Shown here: piece after piece, positions 6,602-15,708 of the stretch
Layout of the letters: each line of letters begins with the position of its first letter
Numbering within the stretch: the first letter of the stretch is position 1
From: an uncultured Roseburia sp.
Lineage (GTDB): Bacteria; Bacillota; Clostridia; Lachnospirales; Lachnospiraceae
Direction of reading: 5' to 3'
Assembly: GCA_900539115.1 (NCBI GenBank)
Contig: UQAQ01000007.1
Location: forward strand, 1-64,000
Length of the DNA stretch: 64,000 nucleotides
Notes under the pieces: model-generated
The model's database searches: none
The model's input: only the letters and a program-made list of their open reading frames with translations
Told to the model about the DNA's origin: nothing
Position numbers and translations under genes: made by a program

Positions 6602-8935
6602 TCACTGCTGTGGTATATTATTCTCGTCCTGATACGTCGTGTCATCCTGATTATACGTGGTATCGTCGTTGCTGGTGCTTCCGCCCTGTGAGGCATCCGC
6701 TCCGCCACTGTTTCCACCGCTGCTATTGCCGCCGGAGTTATCACTTGTATCTCCGCCGCTCTGCGTGGTATCTCCGGAACTATCTGCTTCGTCATCCGGA
6801 TAAAGATCATCCGGTTCTTCGACGATCGCCGGTTTTGTCTCTTTTGGCTTCTTTGCTTTCGGCGTTGCCGTCGCACGGCTCGAAGAACTGTAGCCCTGCG
6901 AAGAATAACTCTTGGAACCGCTTGAATCTGAGGAATCACTTTCCTCTTTTTCCTCAAATGGGAACACTTTATTTTCAAGGTCTTTGTGAATCTCATTCAT
7001 AAAGGTATTCCAAGTTCTTCCCGGATAGGTCGATCCGGACAAATCGCTGATAACCGTCGGGGTATCACAGCCAATCCATACGGCTGTCGTATAGTATGGG
7101 GTAAATCCACAGAACCAGCCGTCCTTGTGATCGTTGGTCGTACCTGTCTTTCCGGCACAAACGATGCCGGTATCCAAACCAAGACCACGTGCGGTACCTC
7201 GCGTGAAGACGCCCTCCATCATGTCAACCATTGTGTTAGCTGCCTTCGAATCATAAATATACGTTTCATCGACGTGATCTTCAACAACCGTATTTCCTTC
7301 GGAATCCAAAATCTTCACGATACAGGTTGGATCGCGGAATTTTCCATCATTTTCCAGTGTAGCAAAACCGGATGCCATCTCAAGCGCGCTGCATCCATAG
7401 GTCAAACCACCGATCGATGTGGCATTTGTATAATCCTTTTTCACAATCTTGCTAAAATGCATATTCAAAAGATACTGAAGTCCTACCTTTGGTGTCAGTT
7501 CTTCAAAAAGCTGCCAGGCAACCGTATTCAATGACTGTTCCAACGCAAATCGAAGCGATACATATCCATAATATCTGCCGTTTGCATTCGACGGACCATC
7601 GGAAAACTTGTGGTCATTTACCGAAGAATCCGGAGTATAGTTACGCTCCAAAGCCGGAGTGTAATCAATCAACGGTTTGATACTACTACCGGGCTGGCGG
7701 AACGACTGATACGCTCGGTTAAGTGTGTAACCGCTGCTCTTTTGGCTTCGGCCACCTACGATCGCCACCACGCGGCCGGTCGTATTGTCAATGCAGACCG
7801 CTGCACCCTGCATTTTGTAGATACCATTGGTTCCCTTCTCTTTAAAGTTCTCCAGATTGGTATTGATCGCCTGCTGCAATGCTTTCTGCTTCTTCAGATC
7901 AATCGATGTATAAATGCGGTATCCTTTGTTCAACAGTTCCTTCTGTGCGTCGGCATATGCCGTATCATAGTCATCCTGATAGGATTCCTGCTCTTTATCC
8001 GAATCAAAACTGTACTGAAATTCAAATCCATTTTTTTCCATAATCTTCTTTGTCGCGCAATACGTCACAAATGTCTGGATATAATTTCGTTTAACCGGCT
8101 CCGTAATATTGAGCTCGATCTTCTCCTGCACCGCCACGTCATATTCTTCCTGCGTGATAACCTTGTCATCTAACATCTGTTTCAAAATGCGGTCACGGCG
8201 CTTCATTGTGTTGTCCTTACGTTTCAACGGGTCGTAAAGACTTGGGTTATTGGGAATCGAACAGAGGAAGCAGAGCTGCGACAAACTCAGATCCTTACAA
8301 CTGGAACTGAAGTACCCCTTGGCTGCTGCCTCGATACCATAATATCCATTGGAAAAATAAATGCTGTTCAGATAAAATTCCAAAATCTGGTCTTTCGTAT
8401 ATTTTTTCTCTAATTCAAGTGCTACAAAAATCTCTTTTATCTTACGTTTGTAGGTCTTTTCCTGGTTCAAAAAGACACCGCGGGCAAGCTGCTGCGTGAT
8501 CGTACTGGCTCCCTGCGTAATCTCACCATTGTTCTTGATCAATGCTAAAAAGGCACGGATATTGGCCTCCGCATCAACCCCATTGTGCTGGTAGAATTTT
8601 TTATCTTCGGTAACGATAAATGCATCTTTTACATACTGCGGAATCTCGCTGATCGGAACATAATACGAATCCTTATCCCCTTTAAGGACCGCAATCTGTT
8701 TACCTTTCGCATTGTAGGCAATCGTCGTTTCCGAATCGCGGAACGTCTCTTCCGTCGAAGCACTTACCATCTGGACTGCTTCATCCTGCATCGCAAATAT
8801 GTCTTTACCGTATTTGAAATAAAATACGATACCGCCGACAAGAATCGTCACAAGAATCAATAAAATAAATATTTTAAAGCCCAGCCAAAACTTAGGATGT
8901 TTCTTTGGTTTTTTCTGCTTTCTGTTTTTTGCCAT
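6602..8935 (-). CDS. ponA: Class A penicillin-binding protein (PBP1A), transglycosylase/transpeptidase
   Basis: 777 residues. A basic cytoplasmic tail and one membrane anchor (about 18-42) are followed by a GT51 glycosyltransferase domain with EDKKFYQHNGVD and GASTITQQLARG, then a transpeptidase domain with SSIKP (Ser-x-x-Lys), an Ser-Leu-Asn motif and KTGTTNDHKDGWFCG. It polymerises lipid II and cross-links peptidoglycan at the outer face of the membrane. The last 100 residues are a Ser/Gly/Asp/Thr-rich low-complexity tail, common in Firmicutes PBP1 homologues but long here. All catalytic motifs are present. It is followed by its own terminator, and the upstream gene is separated by a dispersed repeat, so it is probably transcribed alone. 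Confidence 0.95.
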   Translation of the reverse strand: MAKNRKQKKPKKHPKFWLGFKIFILLILVTILVGGIVFYFKYGKDIFAMQDEAVQMVSASTEETFRDSETTIAYNAKGKQIAVLKGDKDSYYVPISEIPQYVKDAFIVTEDKKFYQHNGVDAEANIRAFLALIKNNGEITQGASTITQQLARGVFLNQEKTYKRKIKEIFVALELEKKYTKDQILEFYLNSIYFSNGYYGIEAAAKGYFSSSCKDLSLSQLCFLCSIPNNPSLYDPLKRKDNTMKRRDRILKQMLDDKVITQEEYDVAVQEKIELNITEPVKRNYIQTFVTYCATKKIMEKNGFEFQYSFDSDKEQESYQDDYDTAYADAQKELLNKGYRIYTSIDLKKQKALQQAINTNLENFKEKGTNGIYKMQGAAVCIDNTTGRVVAIVGGRSQKSSGYTLNRAYQSFRQPGSSIKPLIDYTPALERNYTPDSSVNDHKFSDGPSNANGRYYGYVSLRFALEQSLNTVAWQLFEELTPKVGLQYLLNMHFSKIVKKDYTNATSIGGLTYGCSALEMASGFATLENDGKFRDPTCIVKILDSEGNTVVEDHVDETYIYDSKAANTMVDMMEGVFTRGTARGLGLDTGIVCAGKTGTTNDHKDGWFCGFTPYYTTAVWIGCDTPTVISDLSGSTYPGRTWNTFMNEIHKDLENKVFPFEEKEESDSSDSSGSKSYSSQGYSSSSRATATPKAKKPKETKPAIVEEPDDLYPDDEADSSGDTTQSGGDTSDNSGGNSSGGNSGGADASQGGSTSNDDTTYNQDDTTYQDENNIPQQ

Positions 8936-8973
8936 ATTCTATCTCCATTCTCATAGATCTCTAAATTGTAACC

Positions 8974-9028
8974 TGTCACCAAGCGAAGCTTGATGACCTG
9001 CGTGTGCATCAGCACACTTCATTTTACC
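8974..9028 (-). repeat. Two-hairpin dispersed repeat (copy 3)
   Basis: Reverse-complement copy of the repeat found twice at 30437-30552. It contains GTGTGC-TGAT-GCACAC and a second stem GTCATCAAGC...GCTTGGTGAC. It fills the gap between the PBP1A start and the end of the glycosyltransferase gene. Confidence 0.8.
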
Positions 9029-9033
9029 ACATA

Positions 9034-10221
9034 TCACAGTATCTTGCAAAGAATTTCTTGATGAATCCTCCGCGCCCGGTCTGCCCATGTGTGCTTTTTC
9101 GACGCCAACGTATAAGCATTCTTCTGCATTTGCTCCCATTCGACACGATTCGACAAAATATCATGTACCATATCGGGCAGTTTTTCCAAATGTGCAAGGT
9201 CATACAACCGGTAATCTTTTCCATCGCACAGTATTTCATCCAGATACCGGGATCCGTCACTCAGGCAGACCGCCCCATTGAGCATCGAATTGAAAATGCG
9301 GTCGTGCGCGCCGTCTTTAAACCACGGCATGACATTAAGCGAGATTTTGGCACGGCTGATCTGCTGCAGACATCCCAGTGAATCCAGCACATCGCCTTTT
9401 CGGATATTTTCCGGATGTTCACAGTCCAGTTTGTCCCAGCCGGCACCAAAGCAATACACTTTATATCCGGCATCCACAAGCGTTTTCACAACCTGCCCGC
9501 GCATATAATGACGCACGTACAGATCGATAAATATCATATTCGGCAGTGCCTCTTTCATTCCGTCTTCCGTCACATCTTCCACATCGCGGAGCATATGCTC
9601 GATCATCGTGGCATCCATGGATTTCCAAGGGTGCATCGTCAGATCATTGATAATATCCATATAAAATTCGGCATATTCTTCTCCGTGCCGGTGAATCGCT
9701 TCATGAAAGATCGACGGCGGATTGTAATTTCCTGTAAATACAATGTCGATCGGACGTTCTTCCCATCCCGGAAGCGTCTTTTCTGTCCACAGCCCCGTTC
9801 CCCCAAGCGGCACAAACGGTCCTCTCTGAATCTCCGGGAAGAATCGTTTTAAATACGCTTCATGCTCCCTGTCGATGGAAATCTGAATGTATTTTTTTGG
9901 CAGATATGGTGCAAATTTATGATAATAAAAGGGATGATCCACCACGATATTGATAAATGTCACCTCACGGGCATCAAAAAAAGATACCCCTTTGGAGTCA
10001 ATAAAATAGTCTTCTCCCGAACAGCCGTCAAAATTGAAGCTGATCGCCGCCGTCACTTTCGGCTCGCAAAACCAGATCAGGTCGCTCAGACTTCGGTACT
10101 CTTTGCACTGGTCAAAATAAAACACCTCATACCCCAGAATCTCCAGTTCTTTTCCCAGCTGCTCAGAAAAATACCACAGTGTTTCGATTCCCTTTGTAAA
10201 CAATATGATTTTCTTTATCAT
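9034..10221 (-). CDS. CgeB-like glycosyltransferase, GT4-type fold
   Basis: About 395 residues. The N-terminal half (FSEQLGKELEILGYEVFYFD and following) has the layout of the DUF3880-type domain, and the C-terminal half has a Glyco_trans_1_2-type region with VVKTLVDAGYKVYCFGAGWD and SLNVMPWFKDGAHDRIFNSM, as in CgeB, the spore-maturation protein of Bacillus. These proteins are predicted to transfer sugars from nucleotide sugars; in motile clostridia related genes also modify flagellin. The acceptor is not shown by the sequence. Two close ATG codons exist; the second (10221) is better spaced from AAAGG. It is divergent from the gene at 10338, which has a flagellar-type promoter, so a role in flagellin or spore-coat glycosylation is possible but unproven. 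Confidence 0.8.
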   Translation of the reverse strand: MIKKIILFTKGIETLWYFSEQLGKELEILGYEVFYFDQCKEYRSLSDLIWFCEPKVTAAISFNFDGCSGEDYFIDSKGVSFFDAREVTFINIVVDHPFYYHKFAPYLPKKYIQISIDREHEAYLKRFFPEIQRGPFVPLGGTGLWTEKTLPGWEERPIDIVFTGNYNPPSIFHEAIHRHGEEYAEFYMDIINDLTMHPWKSMDATMIEHMLRDVEDVTEDGMKEALPNMIFIDLYVRHYMRGQVVKTLVDAGYKVYCFGAGWDKLDCEHPENIRKGDVLDSLGCLQQISRAKISLNVMPWFKDGAHDRIFNSMLNGAVCLSDGSRYLDEILCDGKDYRLYDLAHLEKLPDMVHDILSNRVEWEQMQKNAYTLASKKHTWADRARRIHQEILCKIL

Positions 10222-10272
10222 TAGCCTCATCCTTTCCCTTCTATCTTACAATTATCTTTTGCGAATAGCAAT

Positions 10273-10300
10273 ATTAAGTTTTCTTTTTTTGCGCCGATAT
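10273..10300 (+). promoter_or_regulatory. Sigma-28 (FliA/SigD)-type promoter
   Basis: ATTAA (10273-10277), 15 bases, then GCCGATAT (10293-10300). This fits the motility sigma factor consensus TAAA-N15-GCCGATAA with one or two mismatches. It lies 38 bp before the start of the gene at 10338, which would belong to the motility regulon. Confidence 0.7.
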
Positions 10301-10337
10301 AAAGGATAAGAGAACATGACCAAGGAGGGAATTTATC

Positions 10338-10922
10338 ATGAGTGTAAACGGAATTCAATCTTCTCAGCCGACATATACGTCTACTACGACAAAGGCGACA
10401 GAGAAAAAGACAGCAGAGAAAAAGAACACCGAAGATACCGGTGTAGTGTATGAACCATCAAAGAAAACAGAAAGTAAAGACACTTCGAAAGTAAATGATT
10501 ACCAGAGTGTGATCAAACAGATGAAAGGGGAGCTTAGCAGCAAGAATCAGCAGCTGCAGAATCTTGTAGATCAGCTTCTCAGCAAACAGGCAAAGAAATA
10601 TACGACATGGAAAGATCTTTTCACGGACATCAAAGACGGAAAAGTAGATGTTGATCCGGCTACGATCGCACAAGCACAGAAAGACGTGGCTGACGATGGC
10701 TACTGGGGTGTAGACAAGACCAGTGACCGATTGGTCGATATGGCAAAAGCATTGGGCGGCGGAGATTCTTCCAAAGCAGATACCTTGATCGCAGCGATCA
10801 AAAAAGGATTTGACCAGGCTGCAGACGCATGGGGCGGGGAACTCCCTGAAATCTGCCAGAAGACAATTGACGCAGCCGTACAAAAATTGAATGACTGGAA
10901 AAGTGGACAGGCAGACGCCTGA
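10338..10922 (+). CDS. Conserved small protein, probable motility-regulon member
   Basis: 194 residues, hydrophilic, no signal peptide, no membrane segment. A disordered Thr/Lys-rich first third (to about residue 50) is followed by a predicted coiled stretch (SVIKQMKGELSSKNQQLQNL) and a compact C-terminal half with YWGVDKTSDRLVDMAKALGG and a second amphipathic helix (KKGFDQAADAWGGELPEICQ). I recall similar proteins of unknown function in flagellated clostridia, but I cannot verify this here. The sigma-28-like promoter just upstream supports a link to motility. AAGGAGG lies at good distance before the ATG. Monocistronic: a terminator follows 16 bp after the stop. Confidence 0.75.
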   Translation: MSVNGIQSSQPTYTSTTTKATEKKTAEKKNTEDTGVVYEPSKKTESKDTSKVNDYQSVIKQMKGELSSKNQQLQNLVDQLLSKQAKKYTTWKDLFTDIKDGKVDVDPATIAQAQKDVADDGYWGVDKTSDRLVDMAKALGGGDSSKADTLIAAIKKGFDQAADAWGGELPEICQKTIDAAVQKLNDWKSGQADA

Positions 10923-10937
10923 CACATCAAACGACAT

Positions 10938-10981
10938 AAGGCCCCTGCACTGACGCGAAGTTTCGGTGCAGGAGCCTTTCT
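10938..10981. terminator. Bidirectional terminator between convergent genes
   Basis: AAGGCCCCTGCAC (10938-10950) pairs with GTGCAGGAGCCTTT (10966-10979), followed by T on the plus strand. It serves the gene ending at 10922 and possibly the GH13 gene on the other strand. Confidence 0.8.
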
Positions 10982-11005
10982 TAACTATTCAGGGCTCCCC
11001 TTTCC
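10982..11005. mobile_element. Internally deleted remnant of the 195-bp GTAAC element
   Basis: TAACTATTCAGG of the element's end is joined directly to GGCTCCCC, an inner stretch of the complete element (around 37877). The other end is missing. It lies between the terminator and the end of the GH13 gene. Confidence 0.5.
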
Positions 11006-11013
11006 CAACATTC

Positions 11014-13071
11014 TTAATATGCTTTCTCTACCGATTTCAGCACGATACCGCCTTCCGGCATCACATCGACCTCGATACATCCATCTTTGACTTTATACAA
11101 TTTTGCTTCGATGGAAAATCCTTCGGTGCCACACGACATCATTGATGCCATGAAACTTCCGTCCGGCATCCCTAACCGCCATACCGGCACGCGAACTGTC
11201 TTTTTCTGCTCTGTCGTCTGAACCAGCACACAGACACATTCATCCTCGGTAAAACGTCCATATCCTATCATTCCTGCCTCGCTGATAAGATAAATGAGAG
11301 CTCCCGTCCGCAACACATCATAATCTTTGTGAATGCGGATCATTTCTTTGTGAAATTCAAACAATTCTTTGTCTTCTTTTCCCCATGGGAATGTTCGTCG
11401 ATTATCCGGATCCGTCCATCCGCATATACCTGCTTCATCGCCATAATACACGGTCGGTGCACCCGGCCATGTCATCTGAATCATAACGCCCGCCATCATA
11501 ACTGACTTTTTAACGCCAAAAGCAGCCGCCTCAGAACCTGCAGACGCCACCCGGCCCACTCTTCCATTGGTCCGCGTCAGGAAACGACTGTGGTCATGAT
11601 TCGATAATTCGTTCATTGCTACCATATACGACTGCATACTGAGTTTTGCACCATATTCCGTCATATGAGCAAAAAACATTCCGCTGTCACCTTTCCACTC
11701 CGGTTTACTGACATCGCTGTGTTTATCGACTCCCGTCAAAAACCAGGTTACCGGCTCCATAAACGCATCGTAATTCATCACAGTATCCCATTGGTCTCCG
11801 GAAAGCCACGAGGACGGATCCCCATAGTGCTCCGCAAGAACAATTGCCTCCGGATTCGCCTCTTTGACCGCGTTTCGAAATTCTCTCCAGAATTTGTGAT
11901 TGTATTTCCCTGAATGCCCAAGATCTGCTGCTACATCCAGACGCCAGCCATCGACATTGTATGGAGCTGATACCCATTTTTTAGCAATTCGCATAATATA
12001 CTCAAATAACTTGTCAGAACCTTCGTAATTAAGTTTTGGCAGTGTATCATGCCCCCACCACCCATCGTAATGAGTATTATACGGCCAGCTTCCATCCGGA
12101 TAAAATTGAAAAAAATCGTGATAAGGGCTGTCCTCGCTCACAAAAGCACCTTTTTCATAAGAATCATCGCTCTCATAAAGCTGCTCACGGTCAAGCCATT
12201 TGTTAAATGAACCACAATGGTTAAATACACCATCTATGATAACGCGCATACCTCTTTTATGAACTTCTTCCATAAAATTGGCAAAAAAAGCATTCGACGC
12301 CTCCAGATTTTTCTTATTTACCACACGCTTGCGGTATTTTGTCGCGTGGCTGTTGTCATTGTCACCATCCGCCAGCGTCTCACCACCATCTTCGACAATC
12401 ACTGCAAAATGCGGATCGATATAATCGTAATCCTGTGTGTCATACTTATGATTGGACGGCGATACAAAAATCGGATTGAGGTAAATTACTTCGATACCAA
12501 GTTCCTGCAGATAATCAAGTTTATCCAAAATCCCCTGCAGATCTCCGCCGTAAAATTCACGCACATCCATCAAAGCCGGGTATCTTCCCCATTCTTTCAC
12601 CTGGTGTACATGAGCACCGATATAACAGTATTCATCGTCCACGACATCATTCGTCTTATCACCATTGCAGAAACGATCTGTGTAGATTTGGTACATAACC
12701 GCCCCTTTTGCCCAGTCCGGCGTATGAAATCCCGGATACAGGCAATAGGAATACTGTGGATTTGGCACATCCACATCTCCTTGCTTATTAAAATACATTA
12801 CGGTACTGCCTTTTTTAATTTGGAAATAATAAGAAAATGGAACTTCTCCCAGTTTCACTTTGATGGAATAAAAATCAAATATCTCGTCGGAGTATTCTTT
12901 GCTCATTTTACTGGAAGATTCTTCATGAATCAGATTAACCTCGTCTACATCCCCTTTTGCCGTACGGCAGCGAAGGGTTACCTCTCCGTTTGCTTCTGGT
13001 TCCAATGGGGTCACAAAAGTTTCTGTGCCGGAACTAAAGATTGCGTCTCTACGTAATTCGCCCATTTTCAT
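11014..13071 (-). CDS. GH13 alpha-glucan hydrolase (alpha-amylase/neopullulanase type)
   Basis: 685 residues, cytoplasmic: no signal peptide. An N-terminal beta-sandwich of about 130 residues (CBM34-like position) precedes the (beta/alpha)8 barrel. Family GH13 signatures are visible: YQIYTDRFCNGD, the region I DGVFNH, region II GWRLDVA with the nucleophile Asp, region III with VLAEHYGD as acid/base Glu, and region IV ELSNHDHSRF. It hydrolyses alpha-1,4 (possibly alpha-1,6) links of maltodextrins, cyclodextrins or pullulan fragments taken up by the cell; exact specificity cannot be read from sequence alone. Gene starts with ATG after an AGAGAGGAA-type ribosome site. It stands alone between two terminators. 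Confidence 0.9.
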   Translation of the reverse strand: MKMGELRRDAIFSSGTETFVTPLEPEANGEVTLRCRTAKGDVDEVNLIHEESSSKMSKEYSDEIFDFYSIKVKLGEVPFSYYFQIKKGSTVMYFNKQGDVDVPNPQYSYCLYPGFHTPDWAKGAVMYQIYTDRFCNGDKTNDVVDDEYCYIGAHVHQVKEWGRYPALMDVREFYGGDLQGILDKLDYLQELGIEVIYLNPIFVSPSNHKYDTQDYDYIDPHFAVIVEDGGETLADGDNDNSHATKYRKRVVNKKNLEASNAFFANFMEEVHKRGMRVIIDGVFNHCGSFNKWLDREQLYESDDSYEKGAFVSEDSPYHDFFQFYPDGSWPYNTHYDGWWGHDTLPKLNYEGSDKLFEYIMRIAKKWVSAPYNVDGWRLDVAADLGHSGKYNHKFWREFRNAVKEANPEAIVLAEHYGDPSSWLSGDQWDTVMNYDAFMEPVTWFLTGVDKHSDVSKPEWKGDSGMFFAHMTEYGAKLSMQSYMVAMNELSNHDHSRFLTRTNGRVGRVASAGSEAAAFGVKKSVMMAGVMIQMTWPGAPTVYYGDEAGICGWTDPDNRRTFPWGKEDKELFEFHKEMIRIHKDYDVLRTGALIYLISEAGMIGYGRFTEDECVCVLVQTTEQKKTVRVPVWRLGMPDGSFMASMMSCGTEGFSIEAKLYKVKDGCIEVDVMPEGGIVLKSVEKAY

Positions 13072-13103
13072 GCCATTCCTCTCTCTTTTTTCTTAACTAT
13101 GTC

Positions 13104-13134
13104 AAAAGGACAGCTTCACGATGGCTGTCCTTTT
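13104..13134. terminator. Terminator hairpin between ftsH and the GH13 gene
   Basis: AAAAGGACAGC (13104-13114) pairs with GCTGTCCTTTT (13124-13134). Symmetric A/T tails allow use in both directions; it ends the spoIIE-tilS-hpt-ftsH transcript. The rest of the 240-bp gap (13135-13311) is AT-rich and shows no further feature I can name. Confidence 0.75.
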
Positions 13135-13311
13135 GGGAGAAGGTATTTTTGTTACTTATGGGGTGTAGCAAAAACTATATAATGTATTGGGGTTTACGAT
13201 ATGAAGTATAGCATGTTCTTCTAAATCAGTGTGCACAAACATTATGAATTTTTAAAAATCTTTTTGTTACTTTTGCCCAAACACCTTCCCGCAATTCGCA
13301 AATTCAACAAT

Positions 13312-15147
13312 TTATGCCTCTTCCGAAGCGATTTTCTCGTCATTTTGCTCAAACAGTGCCTCAAATTCCTCGCGAGTGATTCGTTCCCTTTCAATCAAGA
13401 GTGCTGCCAGACGGTCCAAAACATCTCTGTGATCCATCAAAATCTTTGTCGCCTGCTCATGGCAGCGGTCAATGATCGATTTCACTTCATCGTCGATCAC
13501 TTTCGATGTAGACTCACTATAGCTCTTTGTATGACCGATATCGCGTCCAATAAACACTTCATCGTCTGACGTATCATAATTGATCATGCCAAGTTTTTCG
13601 GAGAAACCATACTTGGTTACCATATCACGCGCCGCTTCTGTCGCCTGCTTGATATCCTGCACTGCACCGGTCGTCACATCGTCAAAGATAATTCCTTCGG
13701 CGATGCGTCCACCCAGGCACACGGTGATGTCCTGAAGCATTTTTCCTTTTGTCATATGCATCTCATCACGCTCCGGCAATGGCATTGTGTACCCTGCTGC
13801 TCCCTGCCCTGTCGGTATGATAGAAACCGTATAAACCGGTCCGACATCCGGAAGTACATGGAAGAGAATCGCATGCCCTGCCTCGTGGTAAGCGGTGATT
13901 TTTTTATCTTTCTCGGAAATGATACGGCTCTTTTTCTCTGCGCCTATTCCAACTTTGATAAAAGATTTTTTAATATCTTCTTCTACAATGTAAACCCGAT
14001 TGTCACGCGCTGCCGCAATGGCTGCCTCGTTCAGCAGGTTTTCCAAATCTGCACCGACAAATCCTGCTGTCGTACGCGCCACATCTTCAAGATTTACATC
14101 TTCTGCCAATGGTTTATCTTTGGCATGTACTTTCAAAATTTCCTCTCGTCCCCGCACATCCGGACGTCCTACGGTAACTTTACGGTCAAAACGTCCCGGA
14201 CGAAGGATCGCCGGATCAAGGATATCGACACGGTTTGTCGCCGCCATAACGATAATTCCTTCATTGATTCCAAATCCATCCATCTCAACGAGCATCTGGT
14301 TCAATGTCTGCTCACGCTCATCATGACCACCGCCAAGTCCGCTTCCACGGCGTCTTGCCACAGCATCTATCTCGTCGATAAACACGATACATGGTGCTTT
14401 TTTCTTCGCTTCTTCAAATAAGTCGCGGACACGGGAAGCTCCGACGCCGACAAACATTTCTACAAAATCGGAACCGGAAATGCTGAAAAACGGAACGCCT
14501 GCTTCTCCGGCAACCGCTTTTGCCAAAAGGGTTTTACCGGTTCCCGGAGGGCCTACCATCAAAACACCTTTCGGAATTCTTGCGCCCAGTTTTGTATATT
14601 TTGTAGGATCGGACAAAAAGTCAACGATCTCTTCTAACTGCTCTTTTTCTTCTACCAGTCCGGCGACATCGGCAAATGTCTTTACTTTGTCATCCGGCAT
14701 CGTAAGAGTCGCCCGGCTCTTGCCAAAATTCGCCATTTTATTTCCGCTGCCACCGGCATTTGGCATCATCATGCTAAATAACACAAAAAACAATACAAAA
14801 CCAATAATATATGGCAAAATCTCAAGATACCATGGAGTACGTGCCACATCACTCAGATGATATTCGGTAAAATTCTGATCATCCAGATAGGAAACCATCT
14901 CATTTACATCCGATACATACAACTGCTTTGTTCCTTTTTCATATTGGATCACCAGCTGTCCTGTCGGCACTTCCGCATTCTGTTCAATCGTTACTTTCTT
15001 TATCTTTTTATCCTGCAGATCCTGTTTAAACTGCGATACTGAGTAGGAATCGCGGTCATAATCCATGATATAATTATTGCACAGGTAAGCGATTCCGATC
15101 ACTACGAGCAAAACGATAAAAAAGCCATAGCCTTTTACGCCTTTCAT
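13312..15147 (-). CDS. ftsH: ATP-dependent zinc metalloprotease FtsH
   Basis: 611 residues. Two membrane helices (about 7-27 and 108-128) bracket a small extracytoplasmic domain; the AAA+ domain has Walker A GPPGTGKT, Walker B CIVFIDEIDAVARRRG and the second-region-of-homology ATNRVDILDPAILRPGRFDR; the protease domain has HEAGH and a downstream Asp. It degrades membrane and regulatory proteins as a hexamer and is needed for sporulation in Bacillus. Its ATG overlaps the stop of hpt by four bases, so both are co-translated. The order tilS-hpt-ftsH is conserved in Firmicutes. Confidence 0.97.
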   Translation of the reverse strand: MKGVKGYGFFIVLLVVIGIAYLCNNYIMDYDRDSYSVSQFKQDLQDKKIKKVTIEQNAEVPTGQLVIQYEKGTKQLYVSDVNEMVSYLDDQNFTEYHLSDVARTPWYLEILPYIIGFVLFFVLFSMMMPNAGGSGNKMANFGKSRATLTMPDDKVKTFADVAGLVEEKEQLEEIVDFLSDPTKYTKLGARIPKGVLMVGPPGTGKTLLAKAVAGEAGVPFFSISGSDFVEMFVGVGASRVRDLFEEAKKKAPCIVFIDEIDAVARRRGSGLGGGHDEREQTLNQMLVEMDGFGINEGIIVMAATNRVDILDPAILRPGRFDRKVTVGRPDVRGREEILKVHAKDKPLAEDVNLEDVARTTAGFVGADLENLLNEAAIAAARDNRVYIVEEDIKKSFIKVGIGAEKKSRIISEKDKKITAYHEAGHAILFHVLPDVGPVYTVSIIPTGQGAAGYTMPLPERDEMHMTKGKMLQDITVCLGGRIAEGIIFDDVTTGAVQDIKQATEAARDMVTKYGFSEKLGMINYDTSDDEVFIGRDIGHTKSYSESTSKVIDDEVKSIIDRCHEQATKILMDHRDVLDRLAALLIERERITREEFEALFEQNDEKIASEEA

Positions 15148-15680
15148 TCTTCACCCTCCTTGAAAATAAGTTCGCCAATATATGGCAGATTGCGGTATCT
15201 CTGGGCATAATCCATCCCAAAGCCGACCACAAATTTATCTGGGATCGTAAAACCACTATAATCCGGACTTACATCTGACACACGGCCCGATGGTTTATCC
15301 AGGAAAGAACAAAGACGCAGACTTGCCGGCTCTCTTTTTGCCAGCATATGCATCAAGAAGGCGAGTGTTCTTCCAGAGTCCACGATATCTTCGATCACAA
15401 TCACATGTTTTCCTTTTACATTGATCTCTTCATCCTGATTGATGCGTACCACGCCGGAACTTGTCAAGCCGTCGCCATAGCTGGAAGCCTTCATAAAGCC
15501 CATTTTGACCGGCATCGTCAGATATTTTGACAATTCGCAGGTAAAATACACGCTTCCTTTCAGGATACAAAGCAAAAATACTTCTTTGTCCGCATAATCT
15601 TTGTTGATCTGTGCAGCAATCTCTTTTACTTTCTCTGTAATCTCTTCTTCCGAAATCATTACCTTAACTTCTTCTTTCAT
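15144..15680 (-). CDS. hpt: Hypoxanthine phosphoribosyltransferase
   Basis: 178 residues, the normal size. The PRPP-binding loop VIVIEDIVDSGRTLAFLM and the N-terminal LLCILKGSVYFTCEL are typical of HPRT. It salvages hypoxanthine and guanine to IMP and GMP with PRPP. Its stop overlaps the ftsH start; it follows tilS by 28 bases. In Bacillus HPRT and TilS together activate ftsH transcription, so the linkage may be functional. Confidence 0.95.
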   Translation of the reverse strand: MKEEVKVMISEEEITEKVKEIAAQINKDYADKEVFLLCILKGSVYFTCELSKYLTMPVKMGFMKASSYGDGLTSSGVVRINQDEEINVKGKHVIVIEDIVDSGRTLAFLMHMLAKREPASLRLCSFLDKPSGRVSDVSPDYSGFTIPDKFVVGFGMDYAQRYRNLPYIGELIFKEGEE

Positions 15681-15708
15681 GGTTTTTCTTTTACCTCACT
15701 ATTCTTTT

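Noticed and set aside
12217..13056. A 279-codon plus-strand frame opposite the GH13 gene
   Set aside because: Antisense shadow of a gene with complete GH13 motifs.
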